The notes beneath the pieces were generated by a model, which saw only the letters and a list, made by a program, of their open reading frames with translations, had not been told where the DNA came from and ran no database searches. From contig NC_058189.1 of the NCBI RefSeq assembly GCF_907165205.1, positions 1,676,501 through 1,740,500 on the forward strand: a stretch of 64,000 nt of DNA. The letters run 5' to 3'. The stretch comes from Coccinella septempunctata. Its lineage: Eukaryota; Arthropoda; Insecta; Coleoptera; Coccinellidae. Position 1 is the stretch's first letter. Each line of letters starts with the position of its first letter. The position numbers and the translations under genes were made by a program. Below, in pieces: positions 44,034-56,760 of the stretch.

Positions 44034-45414
44034 AGTATTCAATCATTTAACAAGATGATAATTCGTCTCATTAAAAATCGAGGCGAGGTCAAATATAATT
44101 CCATCTTAAAGAATCCTCTACCTTTGTTCCCATTATTCCTTAATGAAAAAATTCACCTCACTTCAAATATCTGCCCTTTTACCATCCACATTGTCTAATG
44201 GTCCTCCCTTTTTACCTCGTCGGAATTGGAGGTTGTTCTGGTGCGTTCTACTTTCGTGCCCGAGTATAAAACGACAATTTTTTTTCATTTGCGTAATTGA
44301 AATACCACGTAACCGTTCTCCTTCCCGGTTTACGTTGGAAACATTGAAATAACATCCAGACGTTTTCTCATAAAGGTGAAGAAAGGATATTCTTATATAT
44401 TCATTAAATTGGTAGTCTGACATACTCTAGAAGGTGGAAATTTTCATTTCGAAAACGAATAGATTGCGGAGTCTAGCAAGTGTCTGATGATTTGATTGAA
44501 TTTCATACGAATCTGGTTGTTAATGGATGAACCCAAGAATTCACAACAGACATTTTTCAATTTTATCAATGTAAGCGAAATTATTTTTTCTGATGATCCC
44601 AAAAAATTTTTGGGGAAGTGAATGACATAGCTTGAATACAGTACTGCACGAATTTAACATATATCTTGTTTATCCTAAAGGAGAATTAATTCTGAATAAA
44701 AATTTCGAAGTTGTTGAAACGCAGCAGTTTCTCATTTTTCATAATGCCAATTAAAATTAATTGAATTTCTACAAACCTCAAACAAAATTTGTACAAGAAG
44801 GCGAATGAATATGTTGGAAAATGAGGGTAGTGTTTCCAATGCTCTCAGTGAATCGCATGAAATAGGGGAAAATAAAGTCTCCATGTATCCTTGTTGAACT
44901 GAATTTAACTGTTTCAATAGTTCCATGTATGATCATTTTTTCATAACGTTCTGTAGTTAAAGATCTATCAAAGAAAATATGTCTCACAATTCACCTTTGA
45001 CTAAGGGCACATCAAACTCCATTTTTTCATAAACATATATATAAACATATAACATAACATATTTTCTTTTCAAAGAAATACAAGAAGTGGTCGACCAAAG
45101 ATGAGAGCCTCTCTGTTCGCGTTTTTTTTTTCAACAGTCTGGAGTCTGCGTTAGCTCATGTTACAGGAGTTTGAAAGGGTACATCAATTTTTTTCGACAT
45201 AAATGGACGTGTAATCAGAAAATTGGAATTGAAGACGTTGATTACCGTCGTAGGAAGGCCTTCTGCCAGTGATTTCTCCATCAATTTATTGATAACTTGA
45301 ATCAATATTTTTTTTCATAAGCATCTTTTTAGGGATGTCAAGTCCAAATATACGAAGATGTTGAGGAGCCAAAACAACATTCTTCATTGAGACATCAAAT
45401 TTTGTTTCCATATA
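44034..45414. other. Unassigned intergenic DNA
   Basis: Nothing recognised beyond short frames. Confidence 0.4.
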
Positions 45415-45717
45415 TATATGGATACAAACGATACAACAATTATGATACTGTCAAGAGTGACCTGATCTAATCCGATGAACTTGGTACTGAACTATTCATT
45501 GTCCAGGCATACGTTTATGTTTTGTTTCGTTTTTGCGATGTCGTAGTCACCTTCCACAGTCCTGTACTTGAAGTTCAATGAAATTGTGTCGAAATTCTAG
45601 GGGTTGTATCTCAGCCATCTCGGATATTTTATATGGAAAGTTTTTGGTTGAACGACTTATTTCGATGAGTTCTACCTTCTGTCAAAAAAAGGGTCAATTT
45701 CCAATAAACCCTGTATA
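45415..45717 (-). mobile_element. Family R element fragment, left of G2
   Basis: It matches the CACCTTCCACAGTCC ... GATGAGTTCTACCTTCTG end of the family R copy at 18348-19170. The same segment recurs in direct orientation at 47881-48157, on the other side of G2. Confidence 0.65.
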
Positions 45718-47880
45718 CAAGGTGGCCATTTGAAAACGAAACAGACGAGATTACAGACGAAATAAATTTTTTCGATAGGAATGCTCGGACAGGTCGATTT
45801 CTATTTCGAGGGGGACAACTTAAGATGTAGGTTACGGACGCATAGCGCTTCAACCCTTGCTACTTCAACCCTCACCCCCAATTTTTGAATAGGGAAGATG
45901 GGGTGAGTGATAACTCATTTGAAAGGTATTTTTATACTGATTTCAGCACAGTAATTGTTTTTTCATATTATGCATTAGTTCTCGAAATATTCTCAACTAA
46001 GTATTTGAAAATGAAGTGGTGTTTTCATGGCACTTGTAGTGTTTTTTTGTGAAAAATCGACATTTTGAGCTTCAAAACATACTTCCTATTAACATGTTTA
46101 TCTAAATGTCGTTCATTGTAGAATTCTGCGGTTCTATTCGCACATTGATTGTTTGCAAAAAAAAGTGAAATTATTTCCACCCGCTCTGCAATGGGGTATT
46201 TTCCTAAAACTAAAAAAAAGAATTAAAAATTATTTTTGGAAACCATTTTCCATTGGTTAGTCACCACATAAAAGGTTCCACTCAAAATTCAGTAGGAATA
46301 AAAATATAGCCTTTGAAAAAAAATTTGTGAGAGCTTGTGACGTAGAATGCCTTTACTAGAGTCTAGTAATTTTTGTGAATTCGACAACATCGGAACTGAT
46401 CAAGAGGATATTATATAGAACTTGGAACATAAATGCATTTATGTATTTATGTTCCAAGATACAGAATTATATCTTCCTGAAACCGATGACAGTTTCTGAC
46501 ATTGTTTTAAACGTTCTTGTCAGATGATATAACTTGTGGAAATGGAGTCGAATTTTTCAAAAGCAGGCAGTGAAAATTTACCACCTGTAAACTTTTTCAT
46601 ATTGATGACTTTAGGAACCTATAAAATATATCAGCAATGCCTTCTTTCATCAACAATAACAGCCCAAGGAAGATCGAATATTAACTGACAATAAACAACC
46701 ATAGACTCAATAATATATTATCAAGTCTATGGAGATCAGAAAACATCGATGAGAGTCATTGATGGCAATACACAACCATAGACGCAATAATATATGGAGA
46801 TCAGAAAATTTGATGAGAAACGTGGATGAGTGTTCCAACGATGCCGGATTGTAAAAGTGACGTAGAATGTTTCTGGGAGAATGCCTCCGCGATGTGAATT
46901 TCCGTAATTAAAAACAGGCAAAATACAACTGTTAAAATAGAAAAAAAATACTTTTCCATATATTTGAGATATGAGGATTTCGTTGATATATATTTTGAAA
47001 TTTAGGAAAATACCCCATTGAATAAACCACGTCGAACAATGAATTAGAACACATACAAGTCTCGATTCAAAACTAAGAATAATTCACATGTCAAAGAACC
47101 AGTAAGCCAACTTAATGATCTGTTCGTAATAAATAAAAAATTATCGATTCTCATTTTTTTGAAAAAGATATGAATTCAATAATCAACAAAATGAAAACAT
47201 TATTGAAGCCAACTGAGAAAACACTTCATAATTAAGTCGGAAATCGTTTCACGAATTGGGACTGGAATATTTCTGTGGCATCATTAATGATTTGATTTTC
47301 TTACCTGGTAATCTGATATGTACGTATTTGGACTTTTTGGAGATTTCTATCGATCAAGTGTTACCGCATGTTATTGGAAATCCTGCAAATTATATCGAAG
47401 ATAATTTAGATTGAGTTTCAGCAAGATTGAGCTTCTTCGCAATACGCTTTGTTTGTTCGACATCTTGATTAAAGATTTCTATGTCAGTGGATTGGAGGAA
47501 GGAAGCCACAGTCATGGTTGTTTTGAAGCTCAAAATGTCGATTTTTCACAAAAAAACACTACAAGTGCCATGAAAACACCACTTCATTTTCAAATACATA
47601 GTTAAGAATATTTCGAGAACCAATGCATAAAATGAAAAAACAATTACTGTGCTGAAATCAGTATAAAAATACCTTTCAAATGAGGTATCACTCACCCCAT
47701 CTTCCCTTTTCAAAAATTGGGGGTGAGGGTTGTAGTAGCAAGGGTTGAAGCGCTATGCGTCCGTAACCTACATCTTAAGTTGTCCGCCTCGAAACAGAAA
47801 TCGACCTGTCCGAGCATTTCTATCGAAAAAATTTATTTCGTCTGTAATCTCGTCTGTTTCGTTTTCAAATGGCCACCCTG
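45718..47880. mobile_element. Long-TIR element family G, copy 2
   Basis: It starts CAAGGTGGCCATTTGAAAA and ends TTTTCAAATGGCCACCCTG. It is collinear with G1 except for an 824-bp insertion at 46193-47016. Flanked by TA. Confidence 0.85.
46193..47016. mobile_element. TIR element with GGGGTATTTTCCTAAA ends inside G2
   Basis: The 16-bp ends are perfect complements. The G1 copy gives the empty site: CTGCAATTGAATA there, versus CTGCAAT|element|ATTGAATA here, so the duplication is AT or none, depending on where the edges are drawn. It contains a perfect 14-bp hairpin (46421-46434 with 46445-46458). Non-coding. Superfamily unknown. Confidence 0.8.
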
Positions 47881-48157
47881 TATATGGATACAAACGATAC
47901 AACAATTATGATTCTGTCAAAAGTGATCTGATCTAACCCGATGAACTTGGTACTGAACTATTGTCCAGGCATACGTTTATGTTTTGTTTCGTTTTTGCGA
48001 TGCTGGTGTCACCTTCCACAGTCCTGTATTTGAAGTTCGATGAAATTGTGTCGAAGATCTAGGGGTTGTATCTCAGCCATCTCGGATATTTTATATAGAA
48101 AGTTTTTGGTTAAATGACTTATTTCGATGAGTTCTCGAATAAACCATGTATATATGG
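47881..48157 (-). mobile_element. Family R element fragment, right of G2
   Basis: A second direct copy of the segment at 45415-45717, slightly diverged. It ends GATGAGTTCTCGAATAAACC. Confidence 0.62.
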
Positions 48158-49187
48158 TACCTTTATGTTATCTAGCAAAAATAGATCCTTCGTGACAGTT
48201 ATAGCACCCCTTAATAATCGGGGTGGCTCGGCATTTCCCATTCCAATTCAACCAATAGAATACTTCATATGCGCAAATGAATATATTTTACCCCCCTGCA
48301 CCCCGCAATATTGAAAATGATCGAGAATTCAGCTGATCGGATGAGACAGACTGACTGTGCGAACTCTGAAACGCATTATAACGTCCTGCAGGGAATCAAA
48401 GCTATTAAAGCCAACTTTGAAACATTTCCATTCTCTTCGCCCACTCAAAAAGGGTTACTTCTCGGGTTACTCCTCTCGAGGCAGCCACCTCCGCAAATGC
48501 TCACGGGACCGAGGATAATGCCTCCCTAATATCACTCTAAATATCGCCGAAACGTCCGGTTGGCAGCTCGTGCAAATCCGGCCTTATTATCAGATCCTTT
48601 TGTGAAAGGGCCATTATTTATGGACATTCATTTCGCTGTTATTTTCGTCCTTATCTGCAGTAATACACCCATTGTGCCTAAGATGATAATGAGTTTCCTC
48701 AAAGTTATGTCAACATGGAACTTTTAATACTATCCGCTTTGTGGCATCGCCGGGGCTTCCCAAGAAACCGAAAGCATCATGTCAGCGGGGGAGAGAGGGT
48801 GAACTAACAACTTGAGGCATGTGCGGTTCTAGTCATAATAGTACGGGGTATCTCGTGGAGCTGTAATTGAATTGACCCCTGTCAGAAAGTTCGGTTTATG
48901 ATGTACCGAGGCAAATTCCTGTTCATCAGTGGAAAATGAAAGCGAGTCATGTCTGGTCTTGGACCTTCAGGGGCTGATTAATTTATGTAAATTTACGGGG
49001 ACAAATTTGAATTTCTGGAGAGGTAGCCTTCAGTCGGGTTTTCAGGGTGATGTTGGCCCAACGAAAAACTGGAAATTTGTGGCAGTCCTAATTCTGGAAG
49101 GGCAGGGTTTATTACGTAATAAAGCACCCTGTATAATATAGTCTTATTATGAGAGTAAATAGGAAGTTACTAGACTTTTACTATCCC
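48158..49187. other. Unassigned intergenic DNA
   Basis: It is somewhat richer in GC around 48330-48850 with short open frames, none recognised. Confidence 0.35.
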
Positions 49188-49190
49188 TTA

Positions 49191-50528
49191 GGCCCGTTTG
49201 CACCAATACCCCTTAAAACGAGTACAAGTGTCGTTTAAAATTAATGGACGCTTAATTTTATTCTCAGTTGCACGACTGTGGTTTAACAGAATTTTGAGTA
49301 AGGAGCCCTTAAGTTTTTATATCTAGTGATATTTCAGTTTTTTATTTTGGTGCAACTTCATTCTAGTCCAATAAAGCCATTTCATTGGTTGGCCGGTTGC
49401 TGATGATCGTTGTCATTTCATTAACCTATCTTTATTGTCCTGTCAGTCGGTTTCAAGGATATTATTATAATATTATCAAAGAGTAACAACTTTTTGTTGT
49501 TGAATTAGCATTAACATTGATAATGATAATGATTGTCAAATAAAATGTACCTGAGTTTATATAACTACAACACTTTCTTTGAAAGGTCTGTGAATTTGTT
49601 TTACTAATGTTGAACAGGAACGTGAAGAAAATGTCCTTATTGCCCTTGTTAGTACGAATACGGTGAATGATTGCCAAGCAAGTGGTGGTAATCTACAAAG
49701 GGCACTCAACTTCTCAACAGAAGAAAAGAGTTTGTTGCTAACTATAGTATGATTTGTGACACCACATTGAAAATTAAAAAAGACTGATGGCATAACAATA
49801 AAGGCAAAAGAAAAGGCTCGATATTCAATAATGAATTTATTCAATTTTCAAAATCCATCAAAAATGGGATGTTCTGCAGCCAGTTCAACAAATTATTGTA
49901 GGTTAGAATCCAGCCCTTAAATACCTAAGTGGTCATTACAGGAGCGCTTAAATATAAGGCTAGCTTTAGCCATTTAAATGTCACTTAACAGTTGGTGCAA
50001 CGTAATATAAGTACTGAAGGCATTTCTAACGACGAGGGTGATCCTCCACCAAGATCATATTCCACCCAGTGCAATTGAAGGCCAAGTTATGTATCTATGA
50101 TTATTTTTTTTCTTCAGTCATCATCAAGTCTTCAAATAAGTTTTGATGAAAGCTTTATTATTCACTTTTTTTCTCTTTTTCTACTCTGTTTCTTTGTTTC
50201 AGATATTATTTCGAAATGGGAAAGAGGATAAAGAAATTTTGATATCGATGGAAAAGAAGCCCTTCAACCTTCAGTATTGAAAGCTTATTCTGTAAACAAA
50301 TTTGACATAACTACACTACTCACGGGGAGATAGGGTTTTTTTACTGAGGTTTTTCCCTAAGCTCTTGTATCATACTCTAAATTGTATGGTACCCCGTTAC
50401 ACTAACCTTTGCAAAAACTCACACATATGCTTTATTGTTTGATACCTAAAAATGTATTGCTGAATTCAAAAGATTATTTATATATATAAGGGACACTTAA
50501 CACTAAGTGCGCTTGGTGCAAACGGGTC
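49191..50528 (+). mobile_element. PIF/Harbinger-like element, copy F2
   Basis: GGCCCGTTTGCACCAA at 49191 and TTGGTGCAAACGGGTC ending at 50528 are inverted ends, preceded by TTA (49188-49190) and followed by TTG. The plus strand has ALNFSTEEKSLLLTIV, Myb/SANT-like, then a stop or possible splice donor, as in F1. A second possible exon reads ISNDEGDPPPRS near 50020, shared with 19205-19850. No DDE nuclease gene is present, so the copy is non-autonomous. Confidence 0.72.
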
Positions 50529-50529
50529 T

Positions 50530-50687
50530 TGAAGGAAGCTTTAAAATTAAAGAGACTGATTATGAAACCGGCCGAAAGTCTTTTTAATTTTAAAGCTTCC
50601 TTTAACGCTACTAAAAATGACAGTAAAGGAAGCTTTCTTTAAGCTTAAAGTGACTTTAAATTTGATTATGAAACTGGAAGTACCAAA
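50530..50687. mobile_element. Palindromic MITE (satellite monomer family)
   Basis: GGAAGCTTTAAAATTAAAG and its complements fold the unit into a hairpin around ACTAAAAATGACAG. It is the single-copy form of the array at 27615-28536 and sits directly against the F2 end. Confidence 0.75.
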
Positions 50688-50689
50688 TT

Positions 50690-51473
50690 TTTTTTTCATT
50701 AGTGAAGAATTTTCAGAGCATCGATTCTTACATGGTTCCAATGTCCTTACACTTCATGAAAATCTATCCAGTAAGTTTGAATTTGTGGATAACTCAATTT
50801 CGAACCACAGGGCATATAAATTCATACATATCCTTTCAATTACAAGACTCATCCCGTGGCAAGGAAGCCATTTAGATTGATAACGGCTAATAATTTCAAT
50901 GTTTGAAACTACGAATCAGCCTTCCCTTGTACATAATTACTGCAATTACGGAGATGGCAGCAGCTGCTGTAGCCATCAATGTTCAGCCTGATGCTACATC
51001 AAACTTTATTAGATCAACGCATTCATAATAGAAACGGATGTTCCAGGACTTCTGTGATTGGTAGTTATGCTGAAAATACGGATTGTGGTTTATGGTTTTC
51101 GCTTGAATCACTGGTGGAGCTATAAATGCGCCACTATTAAAATTCTATTCGCCAATGGACCACGTAAATTTTCTGATTTTTTACAATCGACAAGGAAATC
51201 TTGGTCAGAAAGTAGAATAAGTATTTATTCATCCAAATATCTATGTTCAGTAATGTTTATCAACATGAATATGTCTTAATAGTGAAGCATTGATACAAAA
51301 AAATTTGGAATTAACAGAATGTACAGAGTGTCCGCCAGAAAATGACCCTATACCTTATAAGCGAATCTATAGGAGCTACAGAAAAAAAAATTCAAGTAAA
51401 ATTAATTCTGGATAAATCAGTCTTCAATAATTATTCATACAATAAGACTAACTCATTCGTATACGAAATCACA
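50690..51473. other. No identifiable feature
   Basis: Nothing recognised. Confidence 0.4.
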
Positions 51474-51475
51474 TA

Positions 51476-53001
51476 CACTGCGCAAAAAAATTAACGCACA
51501 TTCTGAAAATCTCAATTTTAATGAAAGTTAACTCCACATTGATTTTATAACTTATTTTTTATGTTCTCTCGAGAAGGTTTCGAACGAAACAAGACACATT
51601 AAATGGAAGAAATATTCAGGATTTCACCGAATCTTATGTGAAAGAAGAGAAATGAACAATTTTCAAAATACTGAAATGCTGATAAGTGATTTGATACTTG
51701 GTATTTCCACCCATTGCGTTAATTACAGCTCGTCAACGACGGTTCATACTCAAAATGAGTGATCTCAAAATGTTCTGATCTAATCCTTCCCAGATTTCTC
51801 CGAGTTGGATTCCTAAGTCATTAAGAGTAGCTGGATGATTTTCTCAACTTCTCAGCCTTCTACTGAGGTTGTCCCAAACCTGCTCAATCGGATTGAGATC
51901 TGGACTTCTTGCTGGCCATTCCATTTGGGAGACTTCAACCTCTTCAAGGTACTCCTGAACGATGCGCGCACGATGGGTTCTGGCATTATCGTCCATAAAA
52001 ATGAAACTTTCACAAATGTATGGGGCAAAAGGCACTACATGTTCTTCAAGAATGTTCCTTATATACTTATCAGCATTCATAGCTCCATTATCAACTACCA
52101 ATAGGTCTGTGCGAGCAGTCAAAGATATTCCATTCCATACCATAATCGATCCTCCCCCGAAACCAGTAGTATTCAGGAAATTGCACTAAGCGTATCTTTC
52201 ATGTGGACGTCTGTATACAAGGGAACGTCGATCACAATGGTAGAGGCAGAATCTAGACTCATCTGTGAAGAGACTCTTTATCAATCGGCCTCTTCCCAAT
52301 GGATATGCTCTCTCGCAAAATCCAAACGCGCCCTTCGGTGGGCTGGGGTAAGAGCTGAGCCTCTTGCCGCGACACGAGGCCTTAAATCATATTCTCTGAG
52401 GCGATTTCTTATTGTCTGAGTGCTAATTTGCACCTCATGAGTTTGCTCAAGCTGAATTTGAAGGAGGCGAGCGGTTGCAAACCGTTGTCTCAACGAAGAA
52501 ACTCTCAAATAACGTTCTTGAATGGCAGTTGTTACGCATGGTCTACCCTGTCCTAGTCTTCGGACATTCACACCTGTCTCCCTGAATCGCTGCAACATTC
52601 TGGACACACTTGTGTGGGAAACTCCAAACCTTTCTGCAATTCTTGTGTATGTCCACCCTTCTTCTCGCAAAACTACCGCTTGGGTACATTTCTCTTGGGT
52701 CAAATTGCGTGTTTCGCGTTGCATAGCGATCGAGTGTAGAAAATCAAACGAAAGAAAAACTATTGACCACTAGAATTGATCGAGAAAAACTCATTGTAGA
52801 ATGGAGCCAATACATTCAAAATCTGATAATATAATCTTTTTTTATTCCTACTGGGAAAAAACATCTGTATTGAAAAAAACCATTGAAAGTGGATAACATA
52901 TGCATGCATAATTCTGATAAAAATAATTATCCTTGAGAACAGCTTCAGTTGTAGAATAAATTTGAGATTTCCATAATGTGCGTTAATTTTTTTGCGCAGT
53001 G
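51476..53001 (-). mobile_element. Tc1-like (DD34E) element, copy 2
   Basis: 1526 bp with ends CACTGCGCAAAAAAATTAAC and GTTAATTTTTTTGCGCAGTG, flanked by TA (51474-51475, 53002-53003). It is full length at the ends, with a frameshifted transposase. Confidence 0.93.
51844..52724 (-). pseudogene. Tc1-like transposase, frameshifted (copy 2)
   Basis: The N-terminal frame 52724-52281 starts MQRETRNLTQEKCTQAVVLR and has the HTH RIAERFGVSHTSVSRMLQRF, then RPRVAARGSALTPAHRRARL. The first catalytic motif (FTDESRFCL in copy 1) is now out of frame at about 52144-52280. The C-terminal frame 52143-51844 has FIFMDDNARTHRARIVQEYL and ARSPDLNPIEQVWDNLSRRL; 34 residues separate the second Asp and the Glu, the DD34E spacing of Tc1. 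Repair of one or two indels would be needed for function, so it is inactive. Confidence 0.88.
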
Positions 53002-53003
53002 TA

Positions 53004-53465
53004 TTTACAGGGTATTTTCAGAAGTGAGGCTTTTTTTTTGCCAGAAGGTAGAACTCATCAAAATAAGTCGTTCAACAAAAACTGGTCCATATAAAATATA
53101 CAAGATGGCTGAGATACAACCCCTAGAAGTTCGACAAAATTTCATTGAATTCCAAGTACGGGACTGTGGACGGTGACTCCGGCATCGCAAAAACGAAACA
53201 AAATATAACCATATGGCTGGTCAATGAGTGGTTGAATACCAAGTTCATCGGATTATGCATCAGGTCACTTTTGGGAGAATCATAATTGTTGTATCGTGCA
53301 ATTTAGGGTGAAAAAAAACGTTGAAAATCGAGGCAGTTTCTTAAAAGTGCTTACGTTAGTTATGTTGAAAAAATTCTATGATTTTTCTCCATTTCATCCC
53401 ATTTTTACGACGATTGCTGGAATGTTCGAACAAGAAGATTGTGATGCCCATTGTGAAAAAAGGCT
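53004..53465 (+). mobile_element. Family R element, left half
   Basis: It starts TTTACAGGGTATTTTCAGAA directly after the Tc1 target duplication. It carries the AGAAGGTAGAACTCATC and ATACAACCCCTAGAAG blocks of family R, and breaks off after GATGCCCATTGTGAA. Confidence 0.65.
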
Positions 53466-54453
53466 GCCAATAGACTTGAAGAACGCCAGCAAAATATATC
53501 ATTCACATAAATTAAGAATATTAAAGATCCTAGATGGGAACCCTGGGGAACATCTTGTAAGAGATAACTGTCCTAAATAACGCAACAAGAAGTATGGCTC
53601 TTTGAACTAATTTAGGGTCTAACTAGTCCCGTTATTTAATAGCCAGACCTCCTACATCGATTATAATTCAACTCACAACAACCTGAAACTTTTCCAACTC
53701 CTAGTCAACCTCGAAATTGTCAAATGAAAACGGAACATCATTTATTATGGCGTTGTATTTGCGCGGTGCATGCCAGAAGCCACAAAAAAGAACAGCGGTT
53801 GCTCTCTATCGAATGTATAATTCAATAATGAATTATTTCGTTTCAATTCAGATAGTGAAAATGCGGTTCAAATTTCCTGCACCCGACATGACAAAACATG
53901 ACGTCTGTCTGTGGCTGGTTGTTTATCAAATCTGCTTCAACCGTAGGATTCAAAACGACAGCCATTTGCTTTGTTATACATGCGAATTAATTACCATAAA
54001 GATAATTCTATCACATACAAATTATGGATTGTTCCGACCGTGAATTCTGCATTCCAGTACCTATGTTTTTGGACTAAATTACGTTTATATAGCGTTCAAA
54101 ATAGTTTGATTGAATTCAAATTGAATAATACACATGGTACAGAAATTGCATGTCATTTTCAGCCACGTGGGGCCATTCGCCTTTTTTACTACATGCTTAG
54201 CAAAGTCATTATTTATTTGCATTCCACTTTTTGTCCAACTTATGCAATCTTCCCAATAAATACATAGAGTTCTGAAGCAATGGTGTAATTTTCCATATCT
54301 CCATTTAAGACACAGTTAGGAGGCTATTTTTGTATAATTCTACCTAATAGTTCGAGCTGAATAAAATGAATAATATATTGTTAACACAGGGTGCTCGATT
54401 TTAACTGTTACAACTTTATTTTATCGAAGTCCGCAGTTGTTAAAATAATATCT
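53466..54453. other. Unassigned intergenic DNA
   Basis: Overlapping plus frames at 53717-54043 and 53971-54267 are open but unrecognised. A CAGGGTGCTCG string at 54387 could be another element end. Confidence 0.35.
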
Positions 54454-54455
54454 AT

Positions 54456-55352
54456 ACGGAATGTTTTCAAAGGCGAGTCTCTTTTTTTTTGACAGAAGGT
54501 AGAACTCATCAAAATAAGTCGTTCAACTAAAAATTGTCTAGATAAAATATCCAAGATGGCTGAGGTACAACCCCTAGAATTTCGACAAAATTGCATTGAA
54601 TTTCATGTAGGTACAGATCTGTGGAAGGTGACTCCGGCATCGCAAAAACGAAACGAAACATAAACATATGGTTGGACAATTAATGATTCAGTACCAAGTT
54701 CATCGGATTAGATGCAACAGGTCACTTTTGAAAGAATCATAATTTTTAAATCGTGCAATTTAGGGTGAAAAAAAATGTAGAAAATCGAGGCAGTTTCTTG
54801 AAAGTGCTTATTTTAGTTATGTTGAAAAAGTGCTATGATCTTTTTCCATTTCATCTCATTTTTACGACTATTGTTGGAATGTTCGGACAAGAATATTGTG
54901 ATGCCCATTGTGAACAAATTCTCGAATGATTTAGACGAATTTTGTTGGTGAGATTTCGAAGTATTTTTTTATATTTTTTACACTTGTGTCCTAAGCCCCT
55001 TGTGTCAGTTGGTATAGAAATGAGTCATTCCATAAAATCGTGTAAGTGTAACAATAACGATAACAATTCGGCAATTCTAAGTTTCCATTTTCATTACCAC
55101 GTAAATATCGAACGAGCCAATATCCTAAACGAAACCACATGGTCGAATCAGAAGATAAGTTTTTTTCTACTGCGATAATTCAGCTAACAAACGGTCTAAG
55201 GTCGTATTATGATCTATTTCAGCAATCATTTTCAATTAAACTTTCAACTTTGCCCTTTTGAAAGTTTTGTATAGGTGATTTTTGATGAAACGCTTTATTT
55301 TGACCAGTTCTACCTTCTGTTGAAAAAAAGTCTCACCTTCAAAAACACCCTG
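54456..55352 (+). mobile_element. Family R TIR element, copy 3
   Basis: The left end is CGGAATGTTTTCAAAGGCGA (decayed CAGGGTG) and the right end CCTTCAAAAACACCCTG, flanked by TA. It is collinear in reverse with 18348-19170. Non-coding. Confidence 0.75.
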
Positions 55353-55354
55353 TA

Positions 55355-56539
55355 TTTTGTCGAACTCGAGCCTTTTTTAAAATTACAGAAAATATTGAAT
55401 TATACTGCACGGATTTTAGAACACCGAACCATGTTTGCAAGATCCTGTATTCCATTTTTTTTGGAATTTAATCTGAATAAATCTCGTAACTTCATGATAT
55501 TGAATTAGACAAAGTGTTTAGGAACTGCTGCCAATTTTTTCCTCTTATTGAACTCTGGCACACTTCATTTTCATGAGGCACACTATGCTTTTTTCAACAC
55601 CACTTGATTCAATGCTAGAAAATGAGGAAAACCTTTCGTAAGAGAATTTTTTTCAGTAACAAATCAATTTGGGATAAAATATTCATATATCAAGAGAAAT
55701 AAATTATGTAAAAATCTTCTTGAGTACCTTCGAATGACTAAGGAGTCACCAAATGAGCTGATTGAGCTGATAAACACCCACGAGTTTTCACAAGAAGCCT
55801 TTGATAGAATGTATCATCTTTAATAAATTTCATGGGGATATCGGAGAATGACCTATATTAGGGATTTTCATTTAAAGAATGATTAAAGGGTATCAAATAT
55901 ACCCACTATCATTTATTTTCATCCAGCAAATGGTGGAAAGTAATCACGTAGATTTAACCAGGTGAAATTTCAGACTTTCGAAAAAAAATTGTCTATATTC
56001 GGCGTAGGTCTAAAGAAAAAATGTAAGGAAAGCTTGAAAAAGAGAACTCGGCAAATAATAGCCGTCTATTTTCTTGAATCATTAATTTTCATTGTCAAAG
56101 AGACGCCTCGAGATGAAGCGAGTCTTAAGGGGGCACTTAGTTTCAATCTGGGGGCTTCGAATGAAACACTTTTGCTTTCTTCCCTTTTTATTGATTGTCT
56201 TTCGTTGCAGTTCAGCACTCACACTTAACTTTGAATTAGTTGGCGAAGTTAGGATTTGAATATTTAGGATGGATTAGGCAAGATTTGTGTCTTGGAATTT
56301 CATCGAGCTTCGGTCTTGACGAATTTTCAGCTGACACATCTTTTTCGGGATTTTTCGAAGGTCAACTATCGACATGCGTATATCCCAGAGAAATAACCAT
56401 AGATTTAATTGTGGTAAATATTTTTAAAGGGAAACTCTTTAAGTGATAAATCTCGAAATTTCATCGAGCTCGGTACAACGGATGTGTGTTGGCAGTTTCT
56501 ACACTCGTATCTCACAGAATAATCATTGCAGATCTGAAT
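55355..56539. other. Unassigned intergenic DNA
   Basis: Nothing recognised except low-complexity AT sequence. Confidence 0.35.
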
Positions 56540-56561
56540 GCGATGCATATTCTAGAATGAC

Positions 56562-56757
56562 TTGCAGAGATCTTTTATGGCAGGTCATGATCGTACAGGG
56601 CTGCATTCCAATAATACCGCTAGAATACAACATAATGGCTCTACAACCGACTATTTCTTAACCAACTTTGGAATAAAACAAGGCTGCGTGTTAGCGCCTT
56701 TACTATTCAATATTTTCGCCATAGCTCTCTCAATAATTGCTAACATGAGTATGCCTG
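56562..56757 (+). pseudogene. LINE D reverse transcriptase, segment before insertions
   Basis: It contains TARIQHNGSTTDYFLTNF then GIKQGCVLAPLLFNIF, the conserved RT block that precedes the YADD motif, and ALSIIANMSMPV. Interrupted by the Harbinger copy F3 after ATGCCTG. Confidence 0.82.
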
Positions 56758-56760
56758 TAA

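Noticed and set aside
45415..48157. LTR retrotransposon with 300-bp LTRs
   Set aside because: The direct repeats are family R fragments also found elsewhere without this interior. The interior is a complete TIR element with its own TA duplication, and there is no primer-binding site or pol.
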